This document shows positions 26,575 to 35,983 of a stretch of DNA of 64,000 nucleotides, in pieces. This stretch comes from Pseudomonas karstica (GTDB taxonomy: Bacteria > Pseudomonadota > Gammaproteobacteria > Pseudomonadales > Pseudomonadaceae). The notes under the pieces were generated by a model. That model ran no database searches, had not been told where the DNA came from, and was given only the letters and a program-made list of their open reading frames with translations. The position numbers were made by a program, and so were the translations under genes. Each line of letters opens with the position of its first letter. The stretch's first letter is position 1. The stretch spans positions 47,723-111,722 of the forward strand of contig NZ_WLYI01000022.1 in NCBI RefSeq assembly GCF_009707515.1. The letters are read 5' to 3'.

Positions 26575-27426
26575 ATGCGACTGGGTTCAATCAATGGCCG
26601 GGCGTGGTTGGTGACAATCGATGGGCGCGGTGTCGATATTGCAACCTCTTCGGCAGGCCAGTTCTCTGCCGATCCACACCTGTTGTTCGAATGCTGGGAG
26701 GCTCTGCGTCATTGGGCACAGGGCCTGCCTGATGACATCTATGTACCCATAAACCCAGAGGCTCTTGAATTGCCGGTGAGGCATCCCCGGCAGGTTTTTG
26801 CCATTGCTGCCAACTACCGTGCGCATGCAGCTGAAGCAGGCGTTGCTCCACCCGAGCAGCCGCTGATCTTTACAAAGTTTGCCAGTTGCCTCACCGGTCC
26901 GTGTGACCCAATCGCCATCCGCCACGAGCGGGTCGACTGGGAAGTCGAACTGGTGGTCGTCATGGGGCGCGCTGCACGCAACGTTCTGGCCGCTGACGCC
27001 TGGAGCTATGTCGCCGGCCTTTCAGTTGGGCAGGACATTTCGGAGCGTCAGCTACAACGTCTTGGGCCGATGCCACAGTTTTCGATGAGCAAGTCGCTCC
27101 CGGGGTTCGGGCCGGTGGGTCCTGTCATTGTTACCCCCGACGAGTTCGAAGACCCCAATGATCTTGCACTCGGTTGTGCGGTCAACGGCGTGACGATGCA
27201 GGCATCACGCACGAGTGACTTCATTTTCTCGGTCGCGCAATTGATCGAGTACATCTCGCATCTGGTACCCCTCTACCCAGGGGACTTGATTTTCACTGGA
27301 ACCCCGGAGGGGGTCGGTGCCACACGCAAACCACCGATTTTCCTGAAGCCTGGGGACACTCTGAGTAGCTGGGTCGAAGGTATTGGGACGCTCAACAACC
27401 CCGTTATCCAGGAGCAAATTGTATGA
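26575..27426 (+). CDS. fumarylacetoacetate hydrolase (FAH) family protein
   Basis: FAH-fold enzyme of 283 residues that probably hydrolyses or decarboxylates an acylpyruvate-type intermediate using a divalent metal. Family motifs: FAIAANYRAHAAEAG, PLIFTKFASCLTGP, the metal-binding acid cluster in VDWEVELVVVMGR, KSLPGFGPVGP, and LIFTGTPEGVGATR. The start at 26575 follows GGAGTAAG and gives normal length. The next gene overlaps by four bases. With SDRs and a VOC protein it fits breakdown of a ring-derived or sugar-derived 2,4-dioxo acid. Confidence 0.88.
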   Translation: MRLGSINGRAWLVTIDGRGVDIATSSAGQFSADPHLLFECWEALRHWAQGLPDDIYVPINPEALELPVRHPRQVFAIAANYRAHAAEAGVAPPEQPLIFTKFASCLTGPCDPIAIRHERVDWEVELVVVMGRAARNVLAADAWSYVAGLSVGQDISERQLQRLGPMPQFSMSKSLPGFGPVGPVIVTPDEFEDPNDLALGCAVNGVTMQASRTSDFIFSVAQLIEYISHLVPLYPGDLIFTGTPEGVGATRKPPIFLKPGDTLSSWVEGIGTLNNPVIQEQIV

Positions 27427-28457
27427 AGGCTGCGCGTATTTCGCTTGATCGGACAATCGAAGTGGTCGAGATTCAAGAGCCCGCGACGCAACCTGGTACG
27501 GTCAAGGTGAGGGTCGAAAGATGCGGTATTTGTGGAACCGATCTGGTAGCCCGTACCAGCCTGAATCCGCGCTGGGCAGTGGGTAGTGTGCTGGGGCATG
27601 AAATTGTCGGCACGGTTGCTGAAGTAGGCGAGGGGGTGACAGGCTGGCAGGAGGGCACGCCTGTTGCGCTCTACCATGGCAGCCCATGTGGGGGCTGTGA
27701 GATGTGCATTGCAGGCCGCGATTACTTGTGTCTTGACCACCTCGATTCCGCGCTCGGCCATGGCGTCGCTCAGGGCGGTTATGCGCAATACATCGTTGTC
27801 AGCCCAACATTGCTGCATCGAATTCCTCCAGGCCTGAGTTTCGACCAGGCGGGCATTGCCGAGCCACTGGCGATCGCCTTTCATGGGGTTAACAAATCCG
27901 CTGCCAAACCAGGCGATGCTATCTGCATTCTCGGCGCTGGGCCGATTGGGGCAATGACTGCCGCCGCGCTCAAAGCCCGCGGCATGATCAATATCGTTTT
28001 TGTGGACCCTAACCCCGCGAGGCGCAGCCTGATGGAAAAGTCGGGCTATCGCACGGTTGACCTGCGTCAGGTTAATGAAGTTGGCGTTGCAGCCTTGGGT
28101 GAGCGGCGCCCGATGGTCATCTTTGAATGTTCGGGCCATGTCGACGCCATGGGGCTAGCTGTCGAGCTGATTGCCTATACCGGGCGGATTGTTTTGCAGG
28201 GTGTGCCCAAGGCGTCTGTTGTCATTTCCCAATATTCGGTTGTGCAAAAAGAAGTGGAGATCGTCGGCTCGGCCAGCTGTACCCAGGAGGAGTTGGAGGA
28301 GGCAATCGAGCACCTCGCTGCCGGCCGTATTCGAGCCGAAGAAATCGTGACAGCAATTGTTCCTCTTGACCAGGCCGATGCGATGTTCGATGCGCTGCTT
28401 GATCCTCAGGGCGCACAACTCAAGGTACTGCTTGCTCCCAATATTGGCGTGAACTGA
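27423..28457 (+). CDS. zinc-dependent alcohol dehydrogenase (MDR family)
   Basis: Medium-chain dehydrogenase of 344 residues. Catalytic-zinc ligands: Cys in CGICGTDL and the GHEIVG His-Glu pair. Structural-zinc lobe with four Cys in the CGGCEMCIAGRDYLC segment. Rossmann motif CILGAGPIGAMTAAALKARG near residues 165-185. Oxidises an alcohol or polyol to carbonyl. ATG overlaps the FAH stop (ATGA). Likely feeds or follows the SDR reactions in the same pathway. Confidence 0.9.
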   Translation: MKAARISLDRTIEVVEIQEPATQPGTVKVRVERCGICGTDLVARTSLNPRWAVGSVLGHEIVGTVAEVGEGVTGWQEGTPVALYHGSPCGGCEMCIAGRDYLCLDHLDSALGHGVAQGGYAQYIVVSPTLLHRIPPGLSFDQAGIAEPLAIAFHGVNKSAAKPGDAICILGAGPIGAMTAAALKARGMINIVFVDPNPARRSLMEKSGYRTVDLRQVNEVGVAALGERRPMVIFECSGHVDAMGLAVELIAYTGRIVLQGVPKASVVISQYSVVQKEVEIVGSASCTQEELEEAIEHLAAGRIRAEEIVTAIVPLDQADAMFDALLDPQGAQLKVLLAPNIGVN

Positions 28458-28468
28458 GGAAGAGAATC

Positions 28469-28951
28469 ATGGGCATTGTAGAACTTGGCCATACCGGAAT
28501 TTACGTTGAAGACCTTGAGGTTATGCGTGATTTCTATACGCGGGTGCTTGGCCTCATTCTCACCGATGAGGCAATTGAACTGGGTGCGATTTTCCTCTCG
28601 TCGCGTCCCGATGTTGAGCATCATGAGATCGTGCTTGCAAAGGGGCGTACTGCTCCGCGCGGTACAAAGTTGATCAACCAGATTTCGTGGCGTGTGAAAG
28701 ACTTGCCATCGCTGCAGTTACTCTATCGAGGCCTGTTGGAATACGGGTCGCCGATCAGCATGGTCATCACCCACGGCAATGCGATAGGTGTCTACTTTTC
28801 CGACCCCGAAGGAAATCCTATGGAGATCTATTGGCAAACCGGGATAGATGTCCCCCAACCTTTCGGCAAGCCGATCAATCTCGACGCATCGCCCCAAGCG
28901 ATTCTCGCAGAGAATGAACGATTGATTGCCATCGCCGGCCAGACGAATTAG
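28469..28951 (+). CDS. VOC superfamily protein (single-module extradiol-dioxygenase/glyoxalase-like)
   Basis: Vicinal-oxygen-chelate fold protein of 160 residues. Beta-alpha-beta-beta-beta modules start at GHTGIYVEDLEVMRDFYTRVLG and end at IGVYFSDPEGNPMEIYW. Candidate metal ligands are His8, the His in VITHGNA and the Glu in NPMEIYW, as in one-subunit-half extradiol dioxygenases and glyoxalase-like enzymes. It is half the size of two-domain catechol 2,3-dioxygenases. It could be a ring-cleavage dioxygenase, an isomerase or a binding protein; the adjacent FAH gene makes a ring-cleavage role plausible but not shown. Confidence 0.82.
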   Translation: MGIVELGHTGIYVEDLEVMRDFYTRVLGLILTDEAIELGAIFLSSRPDVEHHEIVLAKGRTAPRGTKLINQISWRVKDLPSLQLLYRGLLEYGSPISMVITHGNAIGVYFSDPEGNPMEIYWQTGIDVPQPFGKPINLDASPQAILAENERLIAIAGQTN

Positions 28952-28961
28952 GTGCACTGCG

Positions 28962-30341
28962 ATGACTACTACCTTAGCGTGCGATCAAGTGACTGCCTCC
29001 CGCCTGCCAAATTCTGCCCGGGCCTGGGCTCTGTATGAAGGCGTGCGCACACCCTATGTCATCCTTATAAAAGTCTATATTTTCATCCCTTATTTCGCGA
29101 CGGTATTGGTTGGGGATCCTGTCAAAGGTCAGGAGGTCGTCGCGAAGCTCATCATGGCCTACGGTCTCTTCGGGGCTCTAACAGCCCCTTTGCTCGGTGC
29201 CATTATGGATCGAGCTGGCCGGCGCAAGCCGATGCTCGCGGTGATTACGTCTGCATTGGCGCTGTGTTGTGCGAGCCTGTGGTGGGCGACTCCAGACGGT
29301 CTTGGTTTTGGCATGACCTGTGCGATCATCTTCCTGGCTGCGGTTTTGTTCTCCTACAGTGAAGTGCTTCATAATTCACTGCTCCCTTTTGCCTCACCAT
29401 CGACGCGGATCTCGGCAACATCAGGGTTGGGGCTCGCATTGGGCAGTGCTATCTCGGTTGCTTTGCTCGCCTTCGTGCTCTGGGCCTTTGCCTTGCCCGT
29501 CAAGATGTCGGCAGCATGGTTGCCTGGGGTTCCGCTCTTTGGGCTGTCGGCCGCCACGCATGAGACTGAGCGAATAGTCGGTCCCATCGTCGCGGTGGTA
29601 ATGGCTTTGGGAGTCCTGCCGTTATTTCTGTTTGGGCACGATGCACCGCTTGGCGTTGGAACCAGGCTCAGCGAAGGGTTCGCCCAGCTTAAGGCCACAC
29701 TGAAAACGCTGACCAACCACCGGCCAATGGCGATTTTCCTATTCTCGCGAATGATCTATGCGGATGGGCTGACGGCGATCCTGCTTTTTACTGGGGTCTA
29801 TGCCGCTGGGGTTATGCAATGGAAAGCCCTTGAACTCACGACGCTGGGGATACTCGTCAGTTGCTTCCTGGCTATTGGTGGCCTTGTCGGTGGACGACTT
29901 GACCGGATGCTCGGGATTCGCCGGGCAATCCAGGTTGAATTGGCAATCGTTATTATCGGACAGGTCATGCTCATCGGCATGGCGCCGGACAGGTTTCTCT
30001 ATTTTCCCTATGAGGGCGGTCCTGTATGGGATGGACCAATGTTCACCACGCTTCCCGAGATTGCCTTCGTCGCGATAGGGTGCTTGAACGCGATCGGTAC
30101 TTGCGCTTGTTATGCGTCTAGCCGATCAATGCTTGCCAACCTCGCCACCCCCGCAACTATTGGCAGTTGGTTTGGGCTTTATGCACTGTCTGGAACAGTG
30201 ACGATATGGTTGGGCTCTGCTTTAGTAGGTGTTGTGACCGCATGGGGTGGAACACAACAGATTGGTTTTGTGGCGCTGGTGGCATTGTTGTTGATCGGAT
30301 TTGTAGGGATGTACTTTGTTGAGAAAAATAAATGCCAATAG
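28962..30341 (+). CDS. MFS transporter
   Basis: Membrane carrier of about 459 residues with 12 predicted hydrophobic helices. The loop LLGAIMDRAGRRKPML between helices 2 and 3 is the MFS signature. I chose the ATG at 28962 (MTTTLACDQ) rather than the frame opening at 28926, which overlaps the VOC gene. Position directly after four catabolic enzymes suggests it imports the pathway substrate. Ends 270 bp before an outer-membrane protein gene that may serve the same uptake. Confidence 0.85.
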   Translation: MTTTLACDQVTASRLPNSARAWALYEGVRTPYVILIKVYIFIPYFATVLVGDPVKGQEVVAKLIMAYGLFGALTAPLLGAIMDRAGRRKPMLAVITSALALCCASLWWATPDGLGFGMTCAIIFLAAVLFSYSEVLHNSLLPFASPSTRISATSGLGLALGSAISVALLAFVLWAFALPVKMSAAWLPGVPLFGLSAATHETERIVGPIVAVVMALGVLPLFLFGHDAPLGVGTRLSEGFAQLKATLKTLTNHRPMAIFLFSRMIYADGLTAILLFTGVYAAGVMQWKALELTTLGILVSCFLAIGGLVGGRLDRMLGIRRAIQVELAIVIIGQVMLIGMAPDRFLYFPYEGGPVWDGPMFTTLPEIAFVAIGCLNAIGTCACYASSRSMLANLATPATIGSWFGLYALSGTVTIWLGSALVGVVTAWGGTQQIGFVALVALLLIGFVGMYFVEKNKCQ

Positions 30342-30613
30342 AGTAATTAAGTCGTCCTCGCCCCTGTCTTTATAGATTCGAGTGGTTGCCGTGTTGCCAG
30401 TACTTGCACGGTTGGCCTGATGGCGGGGGCGTGTGCGTCAATAAGTATTCTTGCTGGGTACTTATCTCTTTAGGGTATTCAAGTGGTTGGCGGGCTTTGA
30501 GTTGCTTGTTGTTGCGAGCTGTGAAGTGATGCGCTCTGCTATTGGTTTTAAGTAAATAAAGACATGGTTTATCCAACGATTAATAAAAATAAAATGACGT
30601 GGGGATTCGTGTT

Positions 30614-31579
30614 ATGGCAATGAAAGTAAACGCAGTTGTTGCAAGTTCTACGATAAGTTTGTTGCTCTTGCTTCCATCGATTGCATACTGTGCAAATGGT
30701 CCTTCACTGGGTGGCTCGGATATTCGAACGGCTTACCTTCCCAGTAAACCGGGGTTTTATGGCGGCATCGCAACACAGAGGTCTTCTACCCATGCTTCCC
30801 ATGGCAATGATGGTAAAGAAAAACCACAAGCAAGCGTAAACGCCTACGCCTTGGCGACTTACCTTTCCGTGCAATACGTATACCCGCAACAGTGGCTGGG
30901 CGGCACCATTGCTTCGGGAGTACGGCTTGGCTACAACGTGGCCGGAAACTTTGAATTGAACGGTGATCAGCAAAGCTTTACGGGAATGATAGATCCTTAC
31001 CTGGATATTATAAAATGGAGTAAAAACTTTGGGGTGATTGGCGCGACTGGCAATGAGGTTCAAGGCAGTCCATTGCCTTATGGTCTAACTGCCCAGGTTG
31101 CCTACTCGATGATTTTCGGTCTCGGTGATTACGATCAGCATAAAAACCTTACGCCTGGCAGAGGAACCCATTATGCGATTCCTGGCATGGCCGTAAGTTA
31201 CTTGACCCAGCCTGGCTTTTTGGGTGACGGCATTGAGTACTCGGCAAGAGTGCAAGCGGGTTATGCTTTTAAAAATAGGCATACGTCATATGAAAGTGGC
31301 ACGGTTTGGAGTTTTGACACTGCCGCAAGTATTCGTAATGGTCGTTGGCAGTATGGGCTGACAGCATTTATGAATTATCAGTTCGACGATGACAAAATGG
31401 AGGGGCGCACTGTCGGGAAACATGGGAGCAGGCTGCGGGAAATACGCGGAGGGCCTGTGGTCGCCTACGCAATTCCTGGAACACCTTCTACGGTAAAATT
31501 TAAGTTTAGTGCGCCCATTCAAGCGCGAAATACACTCTCGGTGACCGAGTTTTTAATTACATTAGGCTTTCCTCTTTGA
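30614..31579 (+). CDS. SphA-like / phenol-degradation MetA-type outer-membrane protein
   Basis: Exported protein of 321 residues. Signal peptide ends near YCA before NGPSLGGSDIRTAYLPSKPGFYGG. The N-terminal LPSKPGFYGG motif, repeated amphipathic strands and the terminal SVTEFLITLGFPL strand fit the Phenol_MetA_deg/SphA family of outer-membrane barrels found beside aromatic catabolic genes. Noticeably AT-richer than the core genes around the island, as are its flanks, a sign of transfer. Start chosen at ATG 30614 after GGGGAT. Probably an entry channel for a hydrophobic substrate. Confidence 0.78.
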   Translation: MAMKVNAVVASSTISLLLLLPSIAYCANGPSLGGSDIRTAYLPSKPGFYGGIATQRSSTHASHGNDGKEKPQASVNAYALATYLSVQYVYPQQWLGGTIASGVRLGYNVAGNFELNGDQQSFTGMIDPYLDIIKWSKNFGVIGATGNEVQGSPLPYGLTAQVAYSMIFGLGDYDQHKNLTPGRGTHYAIPGMAVSYLTQPGFLGDGIEYSARVQAGYAFKNRHTSYESGTVWSFDTAASIRNGRWQYGLTAFMNYQFDDDKMEGRTVGKHGSRLREIRGGPVVAYAIPGTPSTVKFKFSAPIQARNTLSVTEFLITLGFPL

Positions 31580-31662
31580 GCCTTCGTCAATCAGTAGAAG
31601 CTTGATGGCGGCTCACATGCTGGGTTCTGCATCTGTTGGTCGGTGCGCACTATTGGCGGTTG

Positions 31663-32274
31663 TTATAAAACAAGTCTTGTTATGACTGTCCTGATAACGT
31701 CCGGGTCCAGTTTTCGTCGAGTCACCGAGGCAGTCCATGCAAGCGAGGATAGGATGACGAGGATCTCCTCCAAATCAATATGAGGAGGAGGTTCGGATAT
31801 TATTCCGGTCGTTGTGAGTGCGTTATGTACGTGAACGCGCCGCTCGCTCACTCCCGCCAGCAGTCGCTCGTAAACATTGGGTTTCGCATTGCACTCACTT
31901 ATCAAAAAGCCAATGGCAGGAGCAATGCGAGGGTCGGAATAAGACCGTTCCATGGACTGGACGAATTCCAGAAGATATTCGACGGGATCTTCAGAATGAG
32001 GCAGGGCATCGAATTTGAAGTTAGCATTAATTGCGTCTGCGAGCGCTTCTGCGGGGCTTGGGTAACGCCGATAGAACGTAGCCCGACTAATTCCTGCACG
32101 GGAACAAATTTCATTGACCGTTACGCCAGAAAACCCCTTCTCTGAAATGACATCGAGGGTTTCATTGAGTATCCGCTGATCCACCTCGGTTGAACGAGGG
32201 CGCCCAGCCTGGACTCTTGAAACAGGGTTTTCAAGAGGGGCTTTTGCTGTGTTTGGAGGGTCATTTCTAGGCAT
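31663..32274 (-). CDS. TetR-family transcriptional regulator
   Basis: Repressor of about 203 residues. The helix-turn-helix lies near residues 30-75 (ILNETLDVISEKGFSGVTV, then ICSRAGISRATFYRRYPSPAEAL). The ligand domain is diverged, as usual. I take the ATG at 32274 (MPRNDPP); a longer frame to 32322 lacks a better site. It closes the island on its right and is convergent with the outer-membrane gene. It is the only regulator inside the island and the best candidate to bind the three GATAC-N5-GTATC palindromes, though I find no copy at its own promoter. Confidence 0.85.
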   Translation of the reverse strand: MPRNDPPNTAKAPLENPVSRVQAGRPRSTEVDQRILNETLDVISEKGFSGVTVNEICSRAGISRATFYRRYPSPAEALADAINANFKFDALPHSEDPVEYLLEFVQSMERSYSDPRIAPAIGFLISECNAKPNVYERLLAGVSERRVHVHNALTTTGIISEPPPHIDLEEILVILSSLAWTASVTRRKLDPDVIRTVITRLVL

Positions 32275-32509
32275 GTCGGCGATTGTGGCCCATAGCGAGG
32301 GCGAATAAAAGAGGCGATACAAATCTAGGCATGGGATAGAGGTCTCGTACAGTGGCTTCTGCAGAAGGCGGGCTTAAAGGTTTTTACACGGAGCCGGGAT
32401 CACCCTAGACCCACGGTTATGAAAGAAATATGAAAACCCGAAAACAAAAAGCCGGTTTTTTATTTCACTCTTCCCAGTGCTACAGTCACGTTTTAAGCGG
32501 AGGGATCAC

Positions 32510-32734
32510 ATGCGAACTTTAATTGCGACTGTAGCCTTGGTAGCGCTTGCCGGTTGTGCGTCATCTGAAGAAAGTACTGTCCAGCCTAACCAGCCAGCCT
32601 CAGATACTCCCGAGTGCGAAACGTACAGGGCCATGATGACAGCGCCGATGGCGCCAAGGGCTCATGAGCAACTGAAGCTGGCTTGCGAGAACTCCCGTTC
32701 GGCGAACAACTCGGTAAAGGACAAGGTGCACTAA
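32510..32734 (+). CDS. small predicted lipoprotein
   Basis: Peptide of 74 residues with a clear lipoprotein signal: MRTLIATVALVALAGCASS, Cys16 being the lipidation site. Mature part is hydrophilic with two Cys (PECETY and KLACEN) that may form a disulfide. Strong GGAGGGATCAC site before the ATG. No known domain recognised; similar small lipoproteins are common in Pseudomonas. Confidence 0.75.
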   Translation: MRTLIATVALVALAGCASSEESTVQPNQPASDTPECETYRAMMTAPMAPRAHEQLKLACENSRSANNSVKDKVH

Positions 32735-32809
32735 TAGTTCATCCTTGCGCCGCCTGAACAGCCGGCTTATGGACTCCCGAAGCGAGATGTCGCCTAAAGG
32801 TCAGGGTGC

Positions 32810-34135
32810 TCAACGCACTGAACGAAACGCCGCGCGCAGTTCCTTGGCGAACAGTTCAGGTTGTTCCCAGGCTGCGAAGTGGCCACCCTTATCGACTTCA
32901 TTGAAATAGACCAGGTTGGGGTAAGCGCGCTCGGTCCAGGTTTTCGGGGCCTGGTAGATTTCGCCGGGGAACACGGTGACTGCCACAGGGATCTTGATCT
33001 CGCGGGTCTTTTGCTCGACGGAGTTGAAGTTGTTGGTATTGTTTTCCCAGTACAGGCGTGCCGATGAAATCGCGCTGTTAGTCAGCCAGTACAGCGAAAT
33101 GCCGTCGAGCATCTCATCCTTGGTCAGGGATTTTTCTGCATCGCCGCCGCTGTAGGTCCACTGGTTGAATTTATCGAACATCCACGCGGCAAGGCCGGCC
33201 GGCGAGTCGCTCAGGCCATAACCAACGGTTTGCGGGCGGGTGACCATCATCGCGCCGTAGGCGGCGTTTTTCCCAAAAAAGGTGCTCAGGGAATCGAACG
33301 CGGCTTTTTCCTTAGGCGAAAGACCGGCGGGAGGTGGTGTGCCATCGTTGATCGCTTTGGCGACGTCGGCGGGCACGGTCGGCGGCATGTTCACGTGGAT
33401 GCCCAGCAAGCCCTTGGGTGCCTGGCGGCCCATGGCGTCGGCAACCACCGAGCCCCAGTCGCCTCCCTGTGACACATAGCGGGTGTAACCCAGGCGCTTC
33501 ATCAGCACATCCCAGGCCAGGCCGATACGATCAGGCCCCCAACCGGTGGTGGTCGGGCGCTGCGAAAAGCCATAGCCAGGCATCGAGGGAATAATCACGT
33601 CGAAGGCGTCTTCAGCAACACCGCCGTGGGTCGTCGGGTCGGTAAGTGGACCGATGGCCTTGGTCAGCTCGAGGATTGAACCCGGCCAGCCGTGGGTCAG
33701 TAACAACGGCATTGCGTTCGGGTGCTTGGATTTGACGTGGATGAACTGGATGTCGAGGCCGTCGATCTGGGTGACGTACATCGGCAGTGCGTTGAGCTTG
33801 GTTTCGACTTTGCGCCAATCGTACTGGGTGCCCCAGTACTTCACCAGTTCTTGCAGTTTGGCCAGTTGTACGCCCTGGGACTGGTCATTGACCGTCTCGC
33901 GATCCGGCCAGCGGGTGGCTAGCACGCGACGGCGCAAATCCACCACGGCCGCCTCTGGAATATGCACGTTGAAGGGCCGAATAGCCTCGCTTTTCCCGGC
34001 AGTCGCAGTAACACCGGCAACCGGGTTGTTCTGCGCGTAAATGGGGGCTGCGAGCAAGGCCAGCGCAAGGGCGCCGGCAGTCGTTGAAACGGCTATCAAG
34101 GTGCGCCGCACAGGCGCTGAAAATACCGCAGACAT
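32810..34135 (-). CDS. exported epoxide hydrolase (EHN plus alpha/beta hydrolase)
   Basis: Protein of 441 residues. A signal peptide (LALALLAAPIYA, cut before QNNPVAG) is followed by the EHN N-terminal domain (RPFNVHIPEAAVVDLRRRV, TRWPD) and an alpha/beta-hydrolase domain. Oxyanion motif HGWPG; nucleophile Asp in SQGGDWGSVVAD; base His in KGGHFAAWEQPE near the end. This architecture is that of juvenile-hormone-type epoxide hydrolases, here sent to the periplasm or outside. Start 34135 is fixed by AAGGAG; a longer frame to 34225 has no signal peptide. Natural substrate unknown. Confidence 0.88.
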   Translation of the reverse strand: MSAVFSAPVRRTLIAVSTTAGALALALLAAPIYAQNNPVAGVTATAGKSEAIRPFNVHIPEAAVVDLRRRVLATRWPDRETVNDQSQGVQLAKLQELVKYWGTQYDWRKVETKLNALPMYVTQIDGLDIQFIHVKSKHPNAMPLLLTHGWPGSILELTKAIGPLTDPTTHGGVAEDAFDVIIPSMPGYGFSQRPTTTGWGPDRIGLAWDVLMKRLGYTRYVSQGGDWGSVVADAMGRQAPKGLLGIHVNMPPTVPADVAKAINDGTPPPAGLSPKEKAAFDSLSTFFGKNAAYGAMMVTRPQTVGYGLSDSPAGLAAWMFDKFNQWTYSGGDAEKSLTKDEMLDGISLYWLTNSAISSARLYWENNTNNFNSVEQKTREIKIPVAVTVFPGEIYQAPKTWTERAYPNLVYFNEVDKGGHFAAWEQPELFAKELRAAFRSVR

Positions 34136-34272
34136 TGTTTTTCTCCTTGTGTGGTTTTGGCAGGCGTATGCAATCGCATAACGCCCATACATCAAAACAA
34201 ACCGGGAAAAACTCAACAATTGCACGATGGTATCGATCGTTTCTAGCCGTACTCATCTCTTCGGCTTATACC

Positions 34273-34902
34273 TTAACGCCGGGCACCGGCAGCCGCGCGC
34301 AGCCGTGTCACTTTGTTGACCAGGTCTGGCAGCGATGTGGCTTTCATCTTGCGCATTACCTTGCCGCGGTGGGCCTTCACCGTGATTTCACTGATGTGCA
34401 GTTCGACGCCAATGTGTTTATTCAACAAGCCCGCCACAACCAGGCCCATGACTTCGTGTTCGCGCCGGGTCAACGTCGCCTGGGAGGCGCGCAAAACTTG
34501 CAGTTCAGCATCGTGGTCCAAGGTACTGTGGCTGCGCTGGATGGCGTGTTCGATAACACTAAGCAGCACGTCTTCACCGAACGGCTTGACCAGGAAGTCG
34601 AACGCCCCGGCCTTCATCGCTTGCACGCTGCGGGGAACATCGCCGCAGCCGGTGATGAAGATGATCGGCATGTCGGCACGGTCGGCGGCGATCCGTAATT
34701 GCAGGTCCAGGCCGCTGAGGTCCGGGAGGTTGAGGTCCAGAAGCAGGCAACTGGGCGACCGAGGACGAGGATGGTCGAGGAACGACTGGGCACTGGCGAA
34801 GGTTTCCGGGCGCCAGCCGGCACAACTGATCAGTGCTTCCAAAGACTCGCGTATCGAAATATCGTCGTCGACCACGAACACATACGGAATATCGTTCGAC
34901 AC
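34273..34902 (-). CDS. FixJ/NarL-type response regulator
   Basis: Two-domain regulator of about 209 residues. Receiver domain with VVDDD acidic pocket, phospho-acceptor Asp in LLLDLNLPDLSG and Lys in FLVKPFGED, followed by a LuxR-type helix-turn-helix (LTRREHEVMGLVVAG and ISEITVKAHRGKVMRKM). I favour GTG at 34902 because GAGG lies eight bases before it; GTG 34911 is the alternative. Lies 84 bp downstream of a receiver-only protein on the same strand; the nearest histidine kinase is 7 kb away at 42271. Confidence 0.85.
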   Translation of the reverse strand: MSNDIPYVFVVDDDISIRESLEALISCAGWRPETFASAQSFLDHPRPRSPSCLLLDLNLPDLSGLDLQLRIAADRADMPIIFITGCGDVPRSVQAMKAGAFDFLVKPFGEDVLLSVIEHAIQRSHSTLDHDAELQVLRASQATLTRREHEVMGLVVAGLLNKHIGVELHISEITVKAHRGKVMRKMKATSLPDLVNKVTRLRAAAGARR

Positions 34903-34986
34903 AGTGCTCACCTCAATCGGTTCAAGAAGGCTCGCGCGACGCCTGTATGTCCTTGGCGGTCATGGAGCAGAATGCGGAACGGATGC

Positions 34987-35355
34987 TCATGAGTCCTTAA
35001 GAGCGGCATGCATGGCCATCGACAGATCGCCGTCGCTGAACGGTTTGGTCAAACACTGGACTCTGCTGATCAATGGCAAGTGTAGGCGCTGACGGTCGGC
35101 GTACGCGGTGATGAAGATGATCGGCATTTCACGGCGACGCAAGATCAGCTCCTGCTGCAACTGCGGCCCCGACATGCCCGGCATCACCATATCGAGGATC
35201 AGGCACTTGGTCTCGTCCAGGCAGTCGGAGGCGAGAAAGGCTTCGGCCGAAGCAAAGGCCTCGACGTCATAGCCAAACTCGCGCAGCAGGTCTGGCAAGG
35301 ATTCGCGCACCGACTCGTCGTTATCGATCACAGATACCAGCACACGCGGGGTCAT
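34987..35355 (-). CDS. single-domain response regulator receiver
   Basis: Stand-alone receiver domain of 122 residues. Acidic pair in SVIDNDES, phospho-acceptor Asp in CLILDMVMPGMSG, Thr/Ser switch in IIFITAYAD, Lys in CLTKPFSDGD. No output domain. Co-directional with the FixJ-type regulator that follows, suggesting a branched phosphorelay or a phosphate sink for the PAS histidine kinase in this region. Confidence 0.85.
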   Translation of the reverse strand: MTPRVLVSVIDNDESVRESLPDLLREFGYDVEAFASAEAFLASDCLDETKCLILDMVMPGMSGPQLQQELILRRREMPIIFITAYADRQRLHLPLISRVQCLTKPFSDGDLSMAMHAALKDS

Positions 35356-35434
35356 GGTTCAGACCTCATCAAGTGATCCATGCAGGCAAGCGTCGACACA
35401 CAATCAAGCCGCCGTGTGCCAAGTGATGAAGCAC

Positions 35435-35860
35435 TCAAACCAGTGTGATCTCGACGTGGATATTGCCCCGGGATAACTTCGAGTAAGGGCATGTCTGATG
35501 GGCTGCATCCACCAGTGCCTGACCGGTCTCGCGGTCAAGGCCTGGAATGCTGACGTTCAAGCGCGCTTGTAGGAAGTAGGCGCCGTCGACATTGCACAGG
35601 TCGACCTCGGTATCGATGGCGGTCTTTTCCGGCAGTTTGACTTTCATCGAGCGTGCAGCGAGTTGCATCGCCCCTTCGAAACACGCTGACCAGCCTGCCG
35701 CGAACAGTTGCTCGGGGTTGGTGCCGGGCCGCGCAGAGCCGGGCGCCGAATGTTGGATATCGAGATGGTTGTCATCACTGCGCGAACGACCATCACGGGC
35801 GCCTGTGGTGTGGACTTTACCGGTGTAGAGCACTTTATCGGCGGTCACGGGCATAGGCAT
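35435..35860 (-). CDS. organic hydroperoxide resistance protein (Ohr/OsmC)
   Basis: Thiol peroxidase of 141 residues of the Ohr type. The two redox Cys are in AAGWSACFEGAMQ and HQTCPYSKLSRGN, and the N-terminal LYTGKVHTTGARDGRSRSDD and NPEQLFAAGWSAC blocks are diagnostic. Reduces organic hydroperoxides in the cytoplasm. ATG 35860 has CAGGAG seven bases upstream. No OhrR regulator is adjacent. Confidence 0.9.
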   Translation of the reverse strand: MPMPVTADKVLYTGKVHTTGARDGRSRSDDNHLDIQHSAPGSARPGTNPEQLFAAGWSACFEGAMQLAARSMKVKLPEKTAIDTEVDLCNVDGAYFLQARLNVSIPGLDRETGQALVDAAHQTCPYSKLSRGNIHVEITLV

Positions 35861-35983
35861 GGCAGAACTCCTGAACAATAATGGGAGCGGTCATCAAACC
35901 AGAAGCAGCGCGTGGCTTCTATAACACCATCGTGTTGGTTTAACGCTGGAAAACCTGAAGTGTTCCAGCCTGGGTTCCAGGGT

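Noticed and set aside
28469..28951. VOC protein considered as a full catechol 2,3-dioxygenase
   Set aside because: Only 160 residues, half the length of the two-module enzymes; kept as VOC family with open function.
31580..32509. Search for a fourth GATAC-N5-GTATC site at the TetR promoter
   Set aside because: Only isolated half-like strings (GATACAAATC, CTCGTAC) are present; no palindrome with correct spacing.
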